Below are positions 32,317-40,406 of a stretch of DNA of 64,000 nt, piece by piece; position 1 is the stretch's first letter, and the number at the start of each line of letters is the position of its first letter. The translations under genes and the position numbers were made by a program. Source of the DNA: an uncultured Bacteroidales bacterium (GTDB taxonomy: Bacteria > Bacteroidota > Bacteroidia > Bacteroidales > Lentimicrobiaceae); assembly GCA_937894795.1 (NCBI GenBank), contig CALCQV010000039.1, forward strand, positions 55,580-119,579. Reading direction: 5' to 3'. The notes below the pieces were generated by a model that made no database searches, was not told the DNA's origin, and was given only the letters and a program-made list of their open reading frames with translations.

Positions 32317-33252
32317 TCAGATGCCAGTGGTATTCAGATTTCCTAAGCTTATAGTTACAATCTTCTTTTGTTTTGGATCATCATCATTTTCAAGACCCAT
32401 TGAGACCTGCAAATGAAGATTATAAATATGGATATCAGTTTCTTTTGCTTTTATTTTACCAATTTTCAGGATATCTGAATTAATAATACCCTCATGTCTG
32501 CTTGCATCGTGGCCAAATATCTTGTCAGGATTTTCCAGGTATGGGGATTTCTCATATCCGTTAGCAAATTCGTAGATATGTGCTACATCATCAATAGTTA
32601 GAACCTGCAGATTTTCAATACCATCAATATTGATGGTAAACCACCGGTGCGTATGTTCATCAATCAGGCAGCGATTAAGACTGTCACTTGAAAGAATCCG
32701 GCTGTTATTGATAATAGCCCTGCCGTAAAAATTATTACAGTAAGAATAGATTTTATCGTAGGTTATTGCATATCTGGTGCTTAAACCTCCAATGATTTTA
32801 CGAAGCCTGGGGAAGAAATGAAATGCATTATAGATTCTAAGTACAATAGCATAATTGCAGGCAAATAATAGAGAATGCAATGGCGTGTCGAAGATAAGAA
32901 AACCGCCGTCACCGGTGCTGATAAAGGTTTTTTCAATTCTCTCCCTGGTGTATTTTTGAAAGATAAACGGGTGATTCTGCAGGCAAAGATCAATGGTGGT
33001 CCTGAACATCATCTTGAACAGGAAAGGAATGAGCATCTGTTCAAATTCATTGTAGGAACTGTATTGATAGATATCGAGCCCCAGGACAGATTTTCGATTC
33101 ACGTCTTTAGGATCCAACACATCCCTTAACTCATTCAGCATTTGAGTTTCATCGGGTACAATATTGGTTTTTTCAAAGATTACCCTGTTATCGTGTTTAA
33201 GGAGTATTTCTTTTATCTTCTCGTGGTCAATTGACTTGATATTATTGGTCAT
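32317..33252 (-). CDS. Class III nucleotide cyclase-like protein, divergent
   Basis: A 311-residue protein I cannot match to a named family, but three motifs of class III adenylyl/guanylyl cyclases appear in order and at sensible spacing. 'VLGLDIYQYS' corresponds to the first metal Asp (Asp60), 'FISTGDGGFLIF' to the hairpin with the second metal Asp (Asp115), and 'FYGRAIINNSRIL' to the yG..vN.a.R segment. In the last, Arg185 is in place, but the canonical Asn position (181) is Ile, with Asn at 182 and 183. Residues 118-150 (hydrophobic, alanine-containing) and 'CLIDEHTH' also fit the fold. It may be an active but divergent cyclase or a pseudo-cyclase sensor. The gene is 7 bp from a small membrane protein gene. 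Confidence 0.5.
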   Translation of the reverse strand: MTNNIKSIDHEKIKEILLKHDNRVIFEKTNIVPDETQMLNELRDVLDPKDVNRKSVLGLDIYQYSSYNEFEQMLIPFLFKMMFRTTIDLCLQNHPFIFQKYTRERIEKTFISTGDGGFLIFDTPLHSLLFACNYAIVLRIYNAFHFFPRLRKIIGGLSTRYAITYDKIYSYCNNFYGRAIINNSRILSSDSLNRCLIDEHTHRWFTINIDGIENLQVLTIDDVAHIYEFANGYEKSPYLENPDKIFGHDASRHEGIINSDILKIGKIKAKETDIHIYNLHLQVSMGLENDDDPKQKKIVTISLGNLNTTGI

Positions 33253-33259
33253 TTTGTTG

Positions 33260-33805
33260 CTATTTGCCTGCTAAATTAGTGTTAATAAAATTCATTATCC
33301 ATTCCTTTTCGGCAGCTGAACATCTTTCAGCAAATCCAAAAGCCTCATTATTATATATTATTGCAGGATATTGTCCTCGTTTATTCAAGCCTGTAAATGA
33401 GTAAAAGGAACCTTCAACCATGCCTACATCAACATCTTTTATAGCAAATTGACGTTCATCAGCAATTTGGCCTCTCTTTAAGCGGAGTGTTATGGAACTG
33501 TTATCTAGTATAATAAACTGCTCTAATCTAAGCATCTTGTTCGATTTGATCAAAGTCCAGAATCCGATTGCCCAAAAAGGAACCGAGTACATCACATACA
33601 ATGGTTTCATATTAAGGAGCAACACGGTCCATACCAGAATAGTGAACAGCCATACCGCAATAACGATCATGGTAATCAAACCTTTACCTTTAAAACCCTT
33701 GGGGGGGATTCTTAAAACCAAGCCATTACTTTCATTTGTTAAAGTAATTTTACTGTCATCTGGAACGGAGGGAGCGTAGGGTACCTGAATAGTTTCTTTG
33801 TTCAT
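33260..33805 (-). CDS. Two-helix membrane protein of unknown function
   Basis: A 181-residue protein with two closely spaced membrane helices at about residues 43-65 and 70-88 (ITMIVIAVWLFTILVWTVLLL and LYVMYSVPFWAIGFWTLI, split here), flanked by beta-rich cytoplasmic segments. The C-terminal part ('LDNSSITLRLKRGQIADERQF', split, and 'SAAEKEWIMNFINTNL') has the pattern of a PH-like or bPH domain, but I would not insist on it. The start at 33805 is preferred over 33823. It sits between aroE and the cyclase-like gene in one operon. Confidence 0.6.
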   Translation of the reverse strand: MNKETIQVPYAPSVPDDSKITLTNESNGLVLRIPPKGFKGKGLITMIVIAVWLFTILVWTVLLLNMKPLYVMYSVPFWAIGFWTLIKSNKMLRLEQFIILDNSSITLRLKRGQIADERQFAIKDVDVGMVEGSFYSFTGLNKRGQYPAIIYNNEAFGFAERCSAAEKEWIMNFINTNLAGK

Positions 33806-33853
33806 GACATTTGAATTAAACACTACTAAGATAGCACAATAAAGGCAATAACA

Positions 33854-34600
33854 TTAAAGTTGCCAAATACTCCAGGCCAACTCAGCCTGTTTATAAAGCA
33901 TGCCCAATCCATTGCGGATTTTGGCTCCCTGCATTTGCCCTTTTTTAAGAAATTCAGTCAACTCCGGATTATAGACAAGATCAAACAAGTAATGATTACC
34001 TGACAAGGCGGAGTAGGGTATATGTGGTGAATTATCCAGGTTGGGATACATGCCAACAGGAGTTGTATTAACAATTAATTTCGTTTTTTTAATAAGGGCA
34101 TCATCCAGCGCTTCATAGCTTATTGACTTTTCATTAGAAGGCTTCCGGCTAACGAAGCGGAAGTCCCAGTCTAACTTTTCAAGTACAAAAGAAACAGCTG
34201 CTGAAGCTCCGCCGGTGCCAAGAATAAGTACATTCCCCTTTGTGTTGTTTGTAAAATCAATCAGCTCAGATTCAAAGGCGGGAGCATCCGTGTTAAATCC
34301 TTTAAGATATAAGTTATTATTTACTCGACTGATCTTAACAGTATTAACAGCATTGATTTTACGGGCCTCATCTGACAAATCATCCAGCAGGTCAATAATC
34401 TGCCTCTTATATGGAATAGTCACATTAAGTCCTTTCAGGTCAGGATGTTCGTTCAGCAGATCAGGCAAATCAGCAATGCTTTCAATAGGGAAAAGCTCAT
34501 ACAGAGAATCAATCTTCAGAGTAGAGAATTTATCGGTAAAGTATTTTTTTGAGAAGGAGTGGCTTAAGGGGTAACCAATAAGACCATACCTGCTTAACAT
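33854..34600 (-). CDS. aroE: Shikimate dehydrogenase
   Basis: A 248-residue AroE, NADPH-dependent reduction of 3-dehydroshikimate in aromatic amino-acid and folate precursor synthesis. Motifs are 'GLIGYPLSHSFSKKYF' (substrate Ser pair), 'LNVTIPYKRQII' with the catalytic Lys, 'KGFNTDAPAF' with the catalytic Asp, 'LILGTGGASAAVSFVL' for NADP binding, and 'VNTTPVGMYP'. At 248 residues it is on the short side, as usual in Bacteroidota. It lies 24 bp after the TPR gene on the same strand. Shikimate leads to chorismate, the substrate of the pab genes at 19.6-21.8 kb. Confidence 0.93.
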   Translation of the reverse strand: MLSRYGLIGYPLSHSFSKKYFTDKFSTLKIDSLYELFPIESIADLPDLLNEHPDLKGLNVTIPYKRQIIDLLDDLSDEARKINAVNTVKISRVNNNLYLKGFNTDAPAFESELIDFTNNTKGNVLILGTGGASAAVSFVLEKLDWDFRFVSRKPSNEKSISYEALDDALIKKTKLIVNTTPVGMYPNLDNSPHIPYSALSGNHYLFDLVYNPELTEFLKKGQMQGAKIRNGLGMLYKQAELAWSIWQL

Positions 34601-34624
34601 TTCTGAGATCTTTAATGGTTAGTA

Positions 34625-36028
34625 TTAGAATAGATCACTAATAATCTCTGCAATTTGAGGATCCTCTTTAAGAAAAGGGGCATATTCAAACAAATTCTCC
34701 AGATTAGTATCCTCAAGAGTCAGAACGAATTGCAGATGAGCAATTGCCTCTTTAGGTTTACCAAGCATATACAGATAAGCAATTTTTCTTTCCTGAAGAA
34801 GATTATTGTGTGGTTGCAAAGCTATGCCTGTATCGAGTATCTTGATTGCAGTTTTATATTCATCAAGTTCAGCATACAATGCTGAGTAGTCGAGCCAGAT
34901 ATTCTGATCATCAGGTGCATATTTTGCTGCATCAGCAAATGAAGTAGCAGCATCTTCAAAAAGCCCTGCATGTTGCTGAACGATTGCCAGGGTAGCAAGG
35001 TATTCAGGATTTTCAGGATCCTGACTCACTCCCTTCTTCAGGCAGTAAAGAGCTGATTTAATATCATCCATCTCTTCATAGGCAACACCTAAACCGATCC
35101 ATGCATCTGAAAAGTGAGGGTCAACTTGAATTGCTTTCCTGAAATACTCTATTGTCAAAGGAAATCTTTCCATTTTCTCGTAGCACTCGCCAATAAGATA
35201 ATTGGTAAGTGCCGTAGGTTGTTCAAAATCAAAAGTTGCCTTGTAAGTTTCAGCGGCCATGCTATGCAACTCCATGTTAGACAAAGAGGTTGCCTTATTA
35301 TAATAGACCCATATTATGTCAGGTTTAATGGCAATGCTGAAATCGTAAGCATCCACAGCCTTTTCATAAAGCCCAAGTTCATTATAGGCAATTCCCAGGT
35401 TATACCATACCTGATGTGCATAAGGATGTTTATCAAGGAATGCAGTGAAATAGGCTATGCTGTCAACCAATTTCCCATCTATATCAAAGCAAAAAGCCAG
35501 TTCACTGATAGCCGCTTCATTATCAGGATCGATCTCCATAATTCGCTTGAAATACTCTATGGCTTTTTCGTAATTAGCAATATTTTCATACTCGTAAGCG
35601 ATATTGGTAAGTATACCAACAACGTCTTCATGTTCATTAATTGCCTTATTGTATTCCTTGATGGCCTCGTCTGATCTGTGCAATTTGCTATAGATAGCGC
35701 CTTTGGTTATATATATATCGCTATTGGTAGGATCAATAATCTCAATTTCAGCTAATATTTTAAGTGCTTTTTCTGCTTTATTGGATGCAGCAAACAATCT
35801 GGCCTTTCTGATTTGCAGATTTGTGTTGTCAGGGTATTGTTCAAGCCCCAAATTAACAGCTTTGGTGGCAAGCTTGAGTTTGTTAAGATTGAGATAGTAA
35901 TCAATTATATCTTCATATTCCTCTGAATCGTAATAGAAATGCATGCCATCACTAAGCATCTTTTCAAAACGCTCAAGTAGCTCATTTAAATCATTACTGT
36001 CATCTTCGTGGTCAAAAAAATCATCCAT
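34625..36028 (-). CDS. Tetratricopeptide repeat protein
   Basis: A 467-residue protein built almost wholly of TPR repeats (about ten or eleven), e.g. 'SDIYITKGAIYSKLHRSDEA', 'HQVWYNLGIAYNELGLYEKA' and 'SDAWIGLGVAYEEMDDIKSA'. The N-terminus is acidic (MDDFFDHEDDSNDLNELLERF). There is no signal peptide or membrane helix, so it is likely a cytoplasmic scaffold. TPR proteins upstream of aroE occur in many Bacteroidota, but I know of no defined function. It is the first gene of the 36-30.7 kb operon. Confidence 0.88.
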   Translation of the reverse strand: MDDFFDHEDDSNDLNELLERFEKMLSDGMHFYYDSEEYEDIIDYYLNLNKLKLATKAVNLGLEQYPDNTNLQIRKARLFAASNKAEKALKILAEIEIIDPTNSDIYITKGAIYSKLHRSDEAIKEYNKAINEHEDVVGILTNIAYEYENIANYEKAIEYFKRIMEIDPDNEAAISELAFCFDIDGKLVDSIAYFTAFLDKHPYAHQVWYNLGIAYNELGLYEKAVDAYDFSIAIKPDIIWVYYNKATSLSNMELHSMAAETYKATFDFEQPTALTNYLIGECYEKMERFPLTIEYFRKAIQVDPHFSDAWIGLGVAYEEMDDIKSALYCLKKGVSQDPENPEYLATLAIVQQHAGLFEDAATSFADAAKYAPDDQNIWLDYSALYAELDEYKTAIKILDTGIALQPHNNLLQERKIAYLYMLGKPKEAIAHLQFVLTLEDTNLENLFEYAPFLKEDPQIAEIISDLF

Positions 36029-36051
36029 TGTCCTAATACCTTCTTCGACTG

Positions 36052-36059
36052 CAAAAATA
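36052..36059 (-). promoter_or_regulatory. -7 element of the TPR-aroE-nnr operon
   Basis: TATTTTTG on the minus strand, 23 nt before the ATG at 36028. Confidence 0.6.
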
Positions 36060-36220
36060 AGCTTTTTTGTAATAGCGGTTAAACTATTGAACTTTTATAG
36101 GCAGTTGCCATTTGTTTAAGTATGCATTAAAGTTACAACGGAGTTGTATGGATGTGAATGTAAAATGACATTAGTTATGAGCAAATTGCTGTTAATAAAA
36201 CATTAGTAACATTTATTAGG

Positions 36221-36228
36221 TATTTTTG
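36221..36228 (+). promoter_or_regulatory. -7 element of glmM
   Basis: TATTTTTG, 19 nt before the ATG at 36248, in the 219-bp divergent region shared with the TPR operon. Confidence 0.6.
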
Positions 36229-36247
36229 CAATTGTTAATACAGTTTT

Positions 36248-37636
36248 ATGACATTAATCAAGAGCATTTCAGGAATAAGGGGAACCTTAGGCGGTAAGCC
36301 CGGTGAAGGATTAACCCCTATTGACATTGTTAAATACAGCAGCGCTTTCGCAGAACTGCTTAAAAGAGAAAATTCAGGAAAATTACGTGTTGTTGTGGGC
36401 AGGGATGCTCGTGTGTCAGGGCCTTTAGTAAATAGCCTTGTTTGCAATACATTAATAAGTATGGGGGTTGATGTAACGGATGTTGGATTATCAACCACAC
36501 CAACAGTTGAGATGGCGGTTATTGATCTAAAGTGTGATGGTGGTATTATTATCACTGCAAGTCATAATCCATGGCAATGGAACGCTCTGAAATTATTGAA
36601 TAAATCAGGAGAATTCATTGATGATGAAACAGGTGGGCAGTTATTGAAGATTGCGGATACCGGTGACTACTCTTATGCTGAAATAGACTCTCTGGGCACT
36701 ATTACTTATGATGACAGCCAAATAAGAAAACACATTGAAAAGATACTTGATCTTCCATACATTGATTCCTTTGCAATAAGAAATGCCAAGTTCAAGGTTG
36801 CCGTTGATGCTGTGAATTCAACCGGTGGACTCGCAATACCACTATTGTTAAGATCATTGGGAGTTGAGCAGATAGAGGAGTTGTATTGTGAACCAACGGG
36901 CAGATTCCCTCACAACCCTGAGCCTTTAGCCGAGAATCTCACTGAAATATCAAAGGTTGTGGTCAAGTCAAAAGCAAACCTGGGATTTGTTGTTGACCCT
37001 GATGTTGACCGACTTGCTATAGTATGCGAGGATGGGGAGATGTTTGGTGAGGAATATACATTGGTAGCAGTTTCTGATTACATACTTTCTATAGTTCCTG
37101 GAAATACTGTCTCAAATATGTCGTCAACACGTGCATTAAGGGATATTACTGAAAAGGCAGGACAACAATATTTTTCTTCGGCCGTGGGTGAGGTTAATGT
37201 AGTTAAGCGTATGAAGGAGACAAACGCTGTAATTGGAGGAGAAGGTAATGGGGGAGTAATAATGCCTGAATTACACTATGGTAGGGATGCACTAGTTGGC
37301 ATTGCCCTTTTTTTAACTCATCTGGCAAAATCTGGCAAGAAGTGTTCGGCCCTAAGAGCTTCATACCCTAGTTATTTTATTTCGAAAAATAAAATCCAGT
37401 TGATGCCTGAAATGGATGTTGATCAAATTTTGACTTCAATTGCTGAGAAATACAAGCGACAACCGGTCAATCAGATAGATGGCGTGAAGATAGAGTTTGA
37501 TAAAGAGTGGGTACATTTGCGTAAATCAAATACTGAACCTATAATAAGGATATATTCAGAGAGTGATTCTGAGAGTAAGGCTGAATCAATTGCACGTAAG
37601 ATTATTGATGATATCAAGGAGGTAATAAGGAAATAG
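36248..37636 (+). CDS. glmM: Phosphoglucosamine mutase
   Basis: A 462-residue alpha-D-phosphohexomutase. The phosphoserine loop is 'IITASHNPWQWNALK' with Ser105. The start 'TLIKSISGIRGTLGG', the Mg loop 'FVVDPDVDRLAIV', the sugar loop 'GEGNGGVIMPE' and the phosphate-binding 'LRKSNTEPIIRIY' are all present. In Bacteroidota this subgroup is usually annotated GlmM, converting glucosamine-6-P to glucosamine-1-P for UDP-GlcNAc. A phosphomannomutase activity cannot be excluded by sequence alone. 21 bp before the small basic protein gene. Confidence 0.88.
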   Translation: MTLIKSISGIRGTLGGKPGEGLTPIDIVKYSSAFAELLKRENSGKLRVVVGRDARVSGPLVNSLVCNTLISMGVDVTDVGLSTTPTVEMAVIDLKCDGGIIITASHNPWQWNALKLLNKSGEFIDDETGGQLLKIADTGDYSYAEIDSLGTITYDDSQIRKHIEKILDLPYIDSFAIRNAKFKVAVDAVNSTGGLAIPLLLRSLGVEQIEELYCEPTGRFPHNPEPLAENLTEISKVVVKSKANLGFVVDPDVDRLAIVCEDGEMFGEEYTLVAVSDYILSIVPGNTVSNMSSTRALRDITEKAGQQYFSSAVGEVNVVKRMKETNAVIGGEGNGGVIMPELHYGRDALVGIALFLTHLAKSGKKCSALRASYPSYFISKNKIQLMPEMDVDQILTSIAEKYKRQPVNQIDGVKIEFDKEWVHLRKSNTEPIIRIYSESDSESKAESIARKIIDDIKEVIRK

Positions 37637-37657
37637 AAGTTACAATATATACTACTT

Positions 37658-37903
37658 ATGGCTAAACGGAGAAAAGGTAGGAGGTTCAGAACTGTTACCT
37701 TCAAATTTACAGTGCAACAAAAGAGCAGAGTAGATGCTTATTGCCGAAAACATAACATCACTCCTATAAGAATGTATAAACGGGCCATCATTATGTTTCT
37801 TTCAAATAACGGATATGGCGATAACTATGTGCCGGAACCGGAACCGGCCAAAAATCAATTGACGATTTTCGACCTTATTACAGAAGGGGCAACCAATGAA
37901 TAG
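37658..37903 (+). CDS. Small basic protein, possible ribbon-helix-helix type
   Basis: An 81-residue protein. The N-terminal 60 residues are strongly basic ('MAKRRKGRRFRTVTFKFTV') and show a beta strand followed by two helices ('QQKSRVDAYCRKHN', 'MYKRAIIMFLSNN'), the layout of ribbon-helix-helix DNA-binding proteins. The tail is acidic and ends 'QLTIFDLITEG'. I do not recognise a family. It lies 21 bp after glmM and is probably co-transcribed. DNA binding is an inference from the pattern. Confidence 0.6.
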   Translation: MAKRRKGRRFRTVTFKFTVQQKSRVDAYCRKHNITPIRMYKRAIIMFLSNNGYGDNYVPEPEPAKNQLTIFDLITEGATNE

Positions 37904-37911
37904 TTGATAGA

Positions 37912-38649
37912 TTAGTCCCGGGGCGCATCAACCAGTAATAGTTTGGAATCCTGATTGGCTATAAACTCCCATGGCCCATCAATATCTGTAATTTCAACAC
38001 TGTCACGCTGACGGGCTTCCATATCTTCATTTGAACCAAACAGAATACTTCCTGTTATCACAAAAATAAAGATGACATTATTAGCCTTCTGAATATTATA
38101 ACTCGCCGATTGGCCTTTCAGCAGGTCAATTTCAGAAATCCAGGTTTGCTGATTTATCCATAACACATCTGAAATGACTTCAGGAGAAGCAATCAATTGG
38201 AATTTGCCATGGCGTTCACGCTCATTAAACTGAAGGCACTGAATCCGGGGATTTATATTCTTGATTTTAGGGAACAGCCAGATTTGAATAATTTCAAGCG
38301 GCAGAGAGTTGGAATTATTACCGAATGCAAAAGTAATTCCCGAGCCGGCAGAAATAATCTGTACTTCATCCTGACTCAGGGTAGATTCATGACCTGATTG
38401 ATCCTGATATTTTAATTCACCATTCAAAGGAAAAAGCAGTATTTCCAGATTCTTATACTCATGCATGTCAAACCCTTTACCGGGAGCAATCACTTCATCA
38501 TTCAACACACGGATTACCCCAAAACGCTCACGTAAAGGATTGAAATAATCGGCGAAATTGAAGCTATGCCAGGTTTTGAGCCATCCATAATCAGCAAAAT
38601 ACCTGTAGTTAGCCCTGTGAATACCTGCTTTCATAGAAGAAGAAGTCAT
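37912..38649 (-). CDS. Pirin family protein with degenerate metal site
   Basis: A 245-residue bicupin of the pirin/YhhW family: 'WHSFNFADYFNPLRERFGVIRVLNDEVIAPGKGF' (in parts) is unmistakable. Pirins bind one metal through three His and one Glu. Here 'DMHEYKNLEI' keeps His63 but has Tyr65 at the second His position, and the third and fourth ligands (normally in IRHSE) are Phe107 and Phe109 (ITFAF). So three of four ligands are lost, and quercetinase-type activity is unlikely. An alternative start is 38634. The gene converges with the glmM run. Confidence 0.85.
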   Translation of the reverse strand: MTSSSMKAGIHRANYRYFADYGWLKTWHSFNFADYFNPLRERFGVIRVLNDEVIAPGKGFDMHEYKNLEILLFPLNGELKYQDQSGHESTLSQDEVQIISAGSGITFAFGNNSNSLPLEIIQIWLFPKIKNINPRIQCLQFNERERHGKFQLIASPEVISDVLWINQQTWISEIDLLKGQSASYNIQKANNVIFIFVITGSILFGSNEDMEARQRDSVEITDIDGPWEFIANQDSKLLLVDAPRD

Positions 38650-38816
38650 TAAAGAACCATAATGCTAAAATACTAAAATATTCAGCAATTCAGTTAAGTG
38701 ATAACTATAAGAAAGACAATAAAATAGGATCGAAGTTTGTAAGTCAAAAGGAAGGAGAATAATATTACGAGCAGATGTTATAAGGACATTCACTAAAAAA
38801 ATCTTAGTTGAAGAAT

Positions 38817-38849
38817 AAAAAAAAGAATCAACTAATTTGTGGTTGATTC
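38817..38849 (-). terminator. Minus-strand terminator-like hairpin or operator
   Basis: GAATCAAC (38825-38832) and GTTGATTC (38842-38849) form a perfect 8-bp stem; on the minus strand it is followed by eight T. No minus-strand gene ends here, and the element also overlaps the -33 region of the promoter at 38859, so it may be an operator or block antisense transcription. Confidence 0.5.
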
Positions 38850-38858
38850 CTAACTTTT

Positions 38859-38866
38859 TATATTTG
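38859..38866 (+). promoter_or_regulatory. -7 element of the cDPG synthetase-like gene
   Basis: TATATTTG, followed by an unusually long leader of about 120 nt before the ATG at 38989. Confidence 0.6.
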
Positions 38867-38988
38867 CAATGGTTTTTTTACGGCAGATTGCCGGTAAAGG
38901 TTCATTGCAGATTCCCCATCTGCCCGGGCCCGTGAAAGAGCTTCAATAAGTTCTATTTCACTATTTTATTAATTATTCTCAAAAACCA
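38867..38988 (+). promoter_or_regulatory. Structured 5' leader with competing stems
   Basis: Local hairpins CGGCA/TGCCG (38881-38893) and GCAGAT/ATCTGC (38907-38923) compete with a long-range pairing of GGCAGAT (38882-38888) to ATCTGCC (38918-38924). The palindrome CGGGCCCG follows at 38925-38932. This is GC-rich against an AT-rich surround. It looks like a cis-acting RNA; I do not recognise a named riboswitch. The rest of the 339-bp gap (38650-38816) shows nothing. Confidence 0.45.
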
Positions 38989-40329
38989 ATGAAAAAAAAC
39001 GTCTTAATCATCGGAGCTGCCGGAAGGGATTTCCACAACTTCAACACTTACTTCCGCGGAAACGCGAACTATAACGTAGTAGCTTTCACAGCAGCTCAGA
39101 TTCCTGACATTGATGGTCGCAAGTATCCAAAAGAATTAGCAGGTGAGGAACTATACCCACAGGGTATTCCTATTTTTGCTGAACAGGATCTTCCTCAGTT
39201 GATTAAAGATTACAAAGTAGACGACTGTGTATTTGCTTACAGTGATGTTCCGTATCCACGTGTTATGAATATCAGTTCAATAGTAAATACAGCTGGTGCA
39301 AACTTTGTATTATTGGGCCCCCGTGACACAATGATCAAAAGCACCAAGCCGCTTATTGCTGTGGGTGCCACCCGTACCGGTTGTGGCAAAAGCCAGACTA
39401 GCCGTCGTATCATCGAAATCATGATGGAATTAGGCCTCAAGGTTGTTGCAATTCGTCACCCGATGCCTTATGGTGATTTAAATGCCCAGAAAGTTCAGCG
39501 CTTTGCAACTGTTGAAGATCTCCACAAGCATAAATGCACTATTGAAGAGATGGAAGAATATGAACCACATGTAGTACGTGGTAATGTTATCTACTCAGGT
39601 GTTGATTATGAAGCAATTGTCAGAGCTGCTGAGAATGATCCTGATGGCTGTGATGTAATTCTGTGGGATGGTGGAAATAACGATTTCCCATTTTATAAAC
39701 CTGATTTGATGATTGGAGTTGCTGATCCATTACGCCCCGGTGCTGAGGTAAGCTACTATCCGGGAGAGGTTGTTGCCCGTATGTCGGATGTTATTGTTAT
39801 CAATAAAATAGACACAGCTTCATTAGAGAGTACGAATATTGTACGTAATAATCTAGCTAAGATTAACCCAAGTGCTATTATTATTGATGGCGCATCACCT
39901 TTAACAGTTGATAAGCCTGAACTTATACGTGGAAAGAAAGTATTGGTGGTAGAGGATGGCCCAACCTTAACACACGGTGAAATGAAAATTGGTGCCGGCG
40001 TTGTTGCTGCTCTTAAGTTTGGAGCTGCTGAGCTGGTTGACCCACGGCCTTTTACAACCGGTAAACTCTCAACGACATTTGAAATTTATAAGAACATTGG
40101 AACATTGTTACCGGCAATGGGTTATGGTGAAGAACAGGTTAAAGACCTTGAAAAAACCATTGACAACACAGTATGTGATTCAGTGGTGATTGCCACACCT
40201 ATTGATTTAAGCAGAATTATCAAGATCAATAAGCCTACGGTTAAGGTTGGATATGAGCTTCAGGAAATTGGAACTCCCAATTTGACTATGGTAATAAATG
40301 ACTTTGTCAAAAAGCACAATTTGAAATAA
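38989..40329 (+). CDS. Cyclic 2,3-diphosphoglycerate synthetase-like P-loop protein
   Basis: A 446-residue protein like the bacterial relatives of archaeal cyclic 2,3-diphosphoglycerate synthetase. Residues 1-110 are Rossmann-like ('KNVLIIGAAGRDFHNFN', 'DDCVFAYSDVPY'). The P-loop 'AVGATRTGCGKSQTSRRI' lies at about 123-140, with 'VILWDGGNNDFPFYKPDL' (Walker B region) and 'VIVINKIDTA' (an NKxD-like GTPase motif). In archaea the product is a thermoprotectant; the bacterial role is not established. Promoter, long structured leader and strong terminator suggest tightly controlled, perhaps high, expression. Confidence 0.8.
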   Translation: MKKNVLIIGAAGRDFHNFNTYFRGNANYNVVAFTAAQIPDIDGRKYPKELAGEELYPQGIPIFAEQDLPQLIKDYKVDDCVFAYSDVPYPRVMNISSIVNTAGANFVLLGPRDTMIKSTKPLIAVGATRTGCGKSQTSRRIIEIMMELGLKVVAIRHPMPYGDLNAQKVQRFATVEDLHKHKCTIEEMEEYEPHVVRGNVIYSGVDYEAIVRAAENDPDGCDVILWDGGNNDFPFYKPDLMIGVADPLRPGAEVSYYPGEVVARMSDVIVINKIDTASLESTNIVRNNLAKINPSAIIIDGASPLTVDKPELIRGKKVLVVEDGPTLTHGEMKIGAGVVAALKFGAAELVDPRPFTTGKLSTTFEIYKNIGTLLPAMGYGEEQVKDLEKTIDNTVCDSVVIATPIDLSRIIKINKPTVKVGYELQEIGTPNLTMVINDFVKKHNLK

Positions 40330-40330
40330 G

Positions 40331-40365
40331 AAAAAAAAGCTGCCTTAATTGGCAGCTTTTTTTTT
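40331..40365 (+). terminator. Strong Rho-independent terminator
   Basis: AAAAAAAAGCTGCC pairs perfectly with GGCAGCTTTTTTTT around a TTAATT loop and ends in nine T, directly after the cDPG synthetase-like stop codon. Confidence 0.92.
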
Positions 40366-40368
40366 GGC

Positions 40369-40376
40369 TATTTTTG
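40369..40376 (+). promoter_or_regulatory. -7 element of pyrBI
   Basis: TATTTTTG, 30 nt before pyrB and 3 bp after the preceding terminator. Confidence 0.6.
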
Positions 40377-40406
40377 TAAATGTAACATCCACAAACAATA
40401 TAAAAC

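Noticed and set aside
38869..38949. 26-codon upstream ORF in the cDPG synthetase-like leader
   Set aside because: Its ATG is only 3 nt after the -7 element and so probably upstream of the transcription start; the sequence is better explained by RNA structure.
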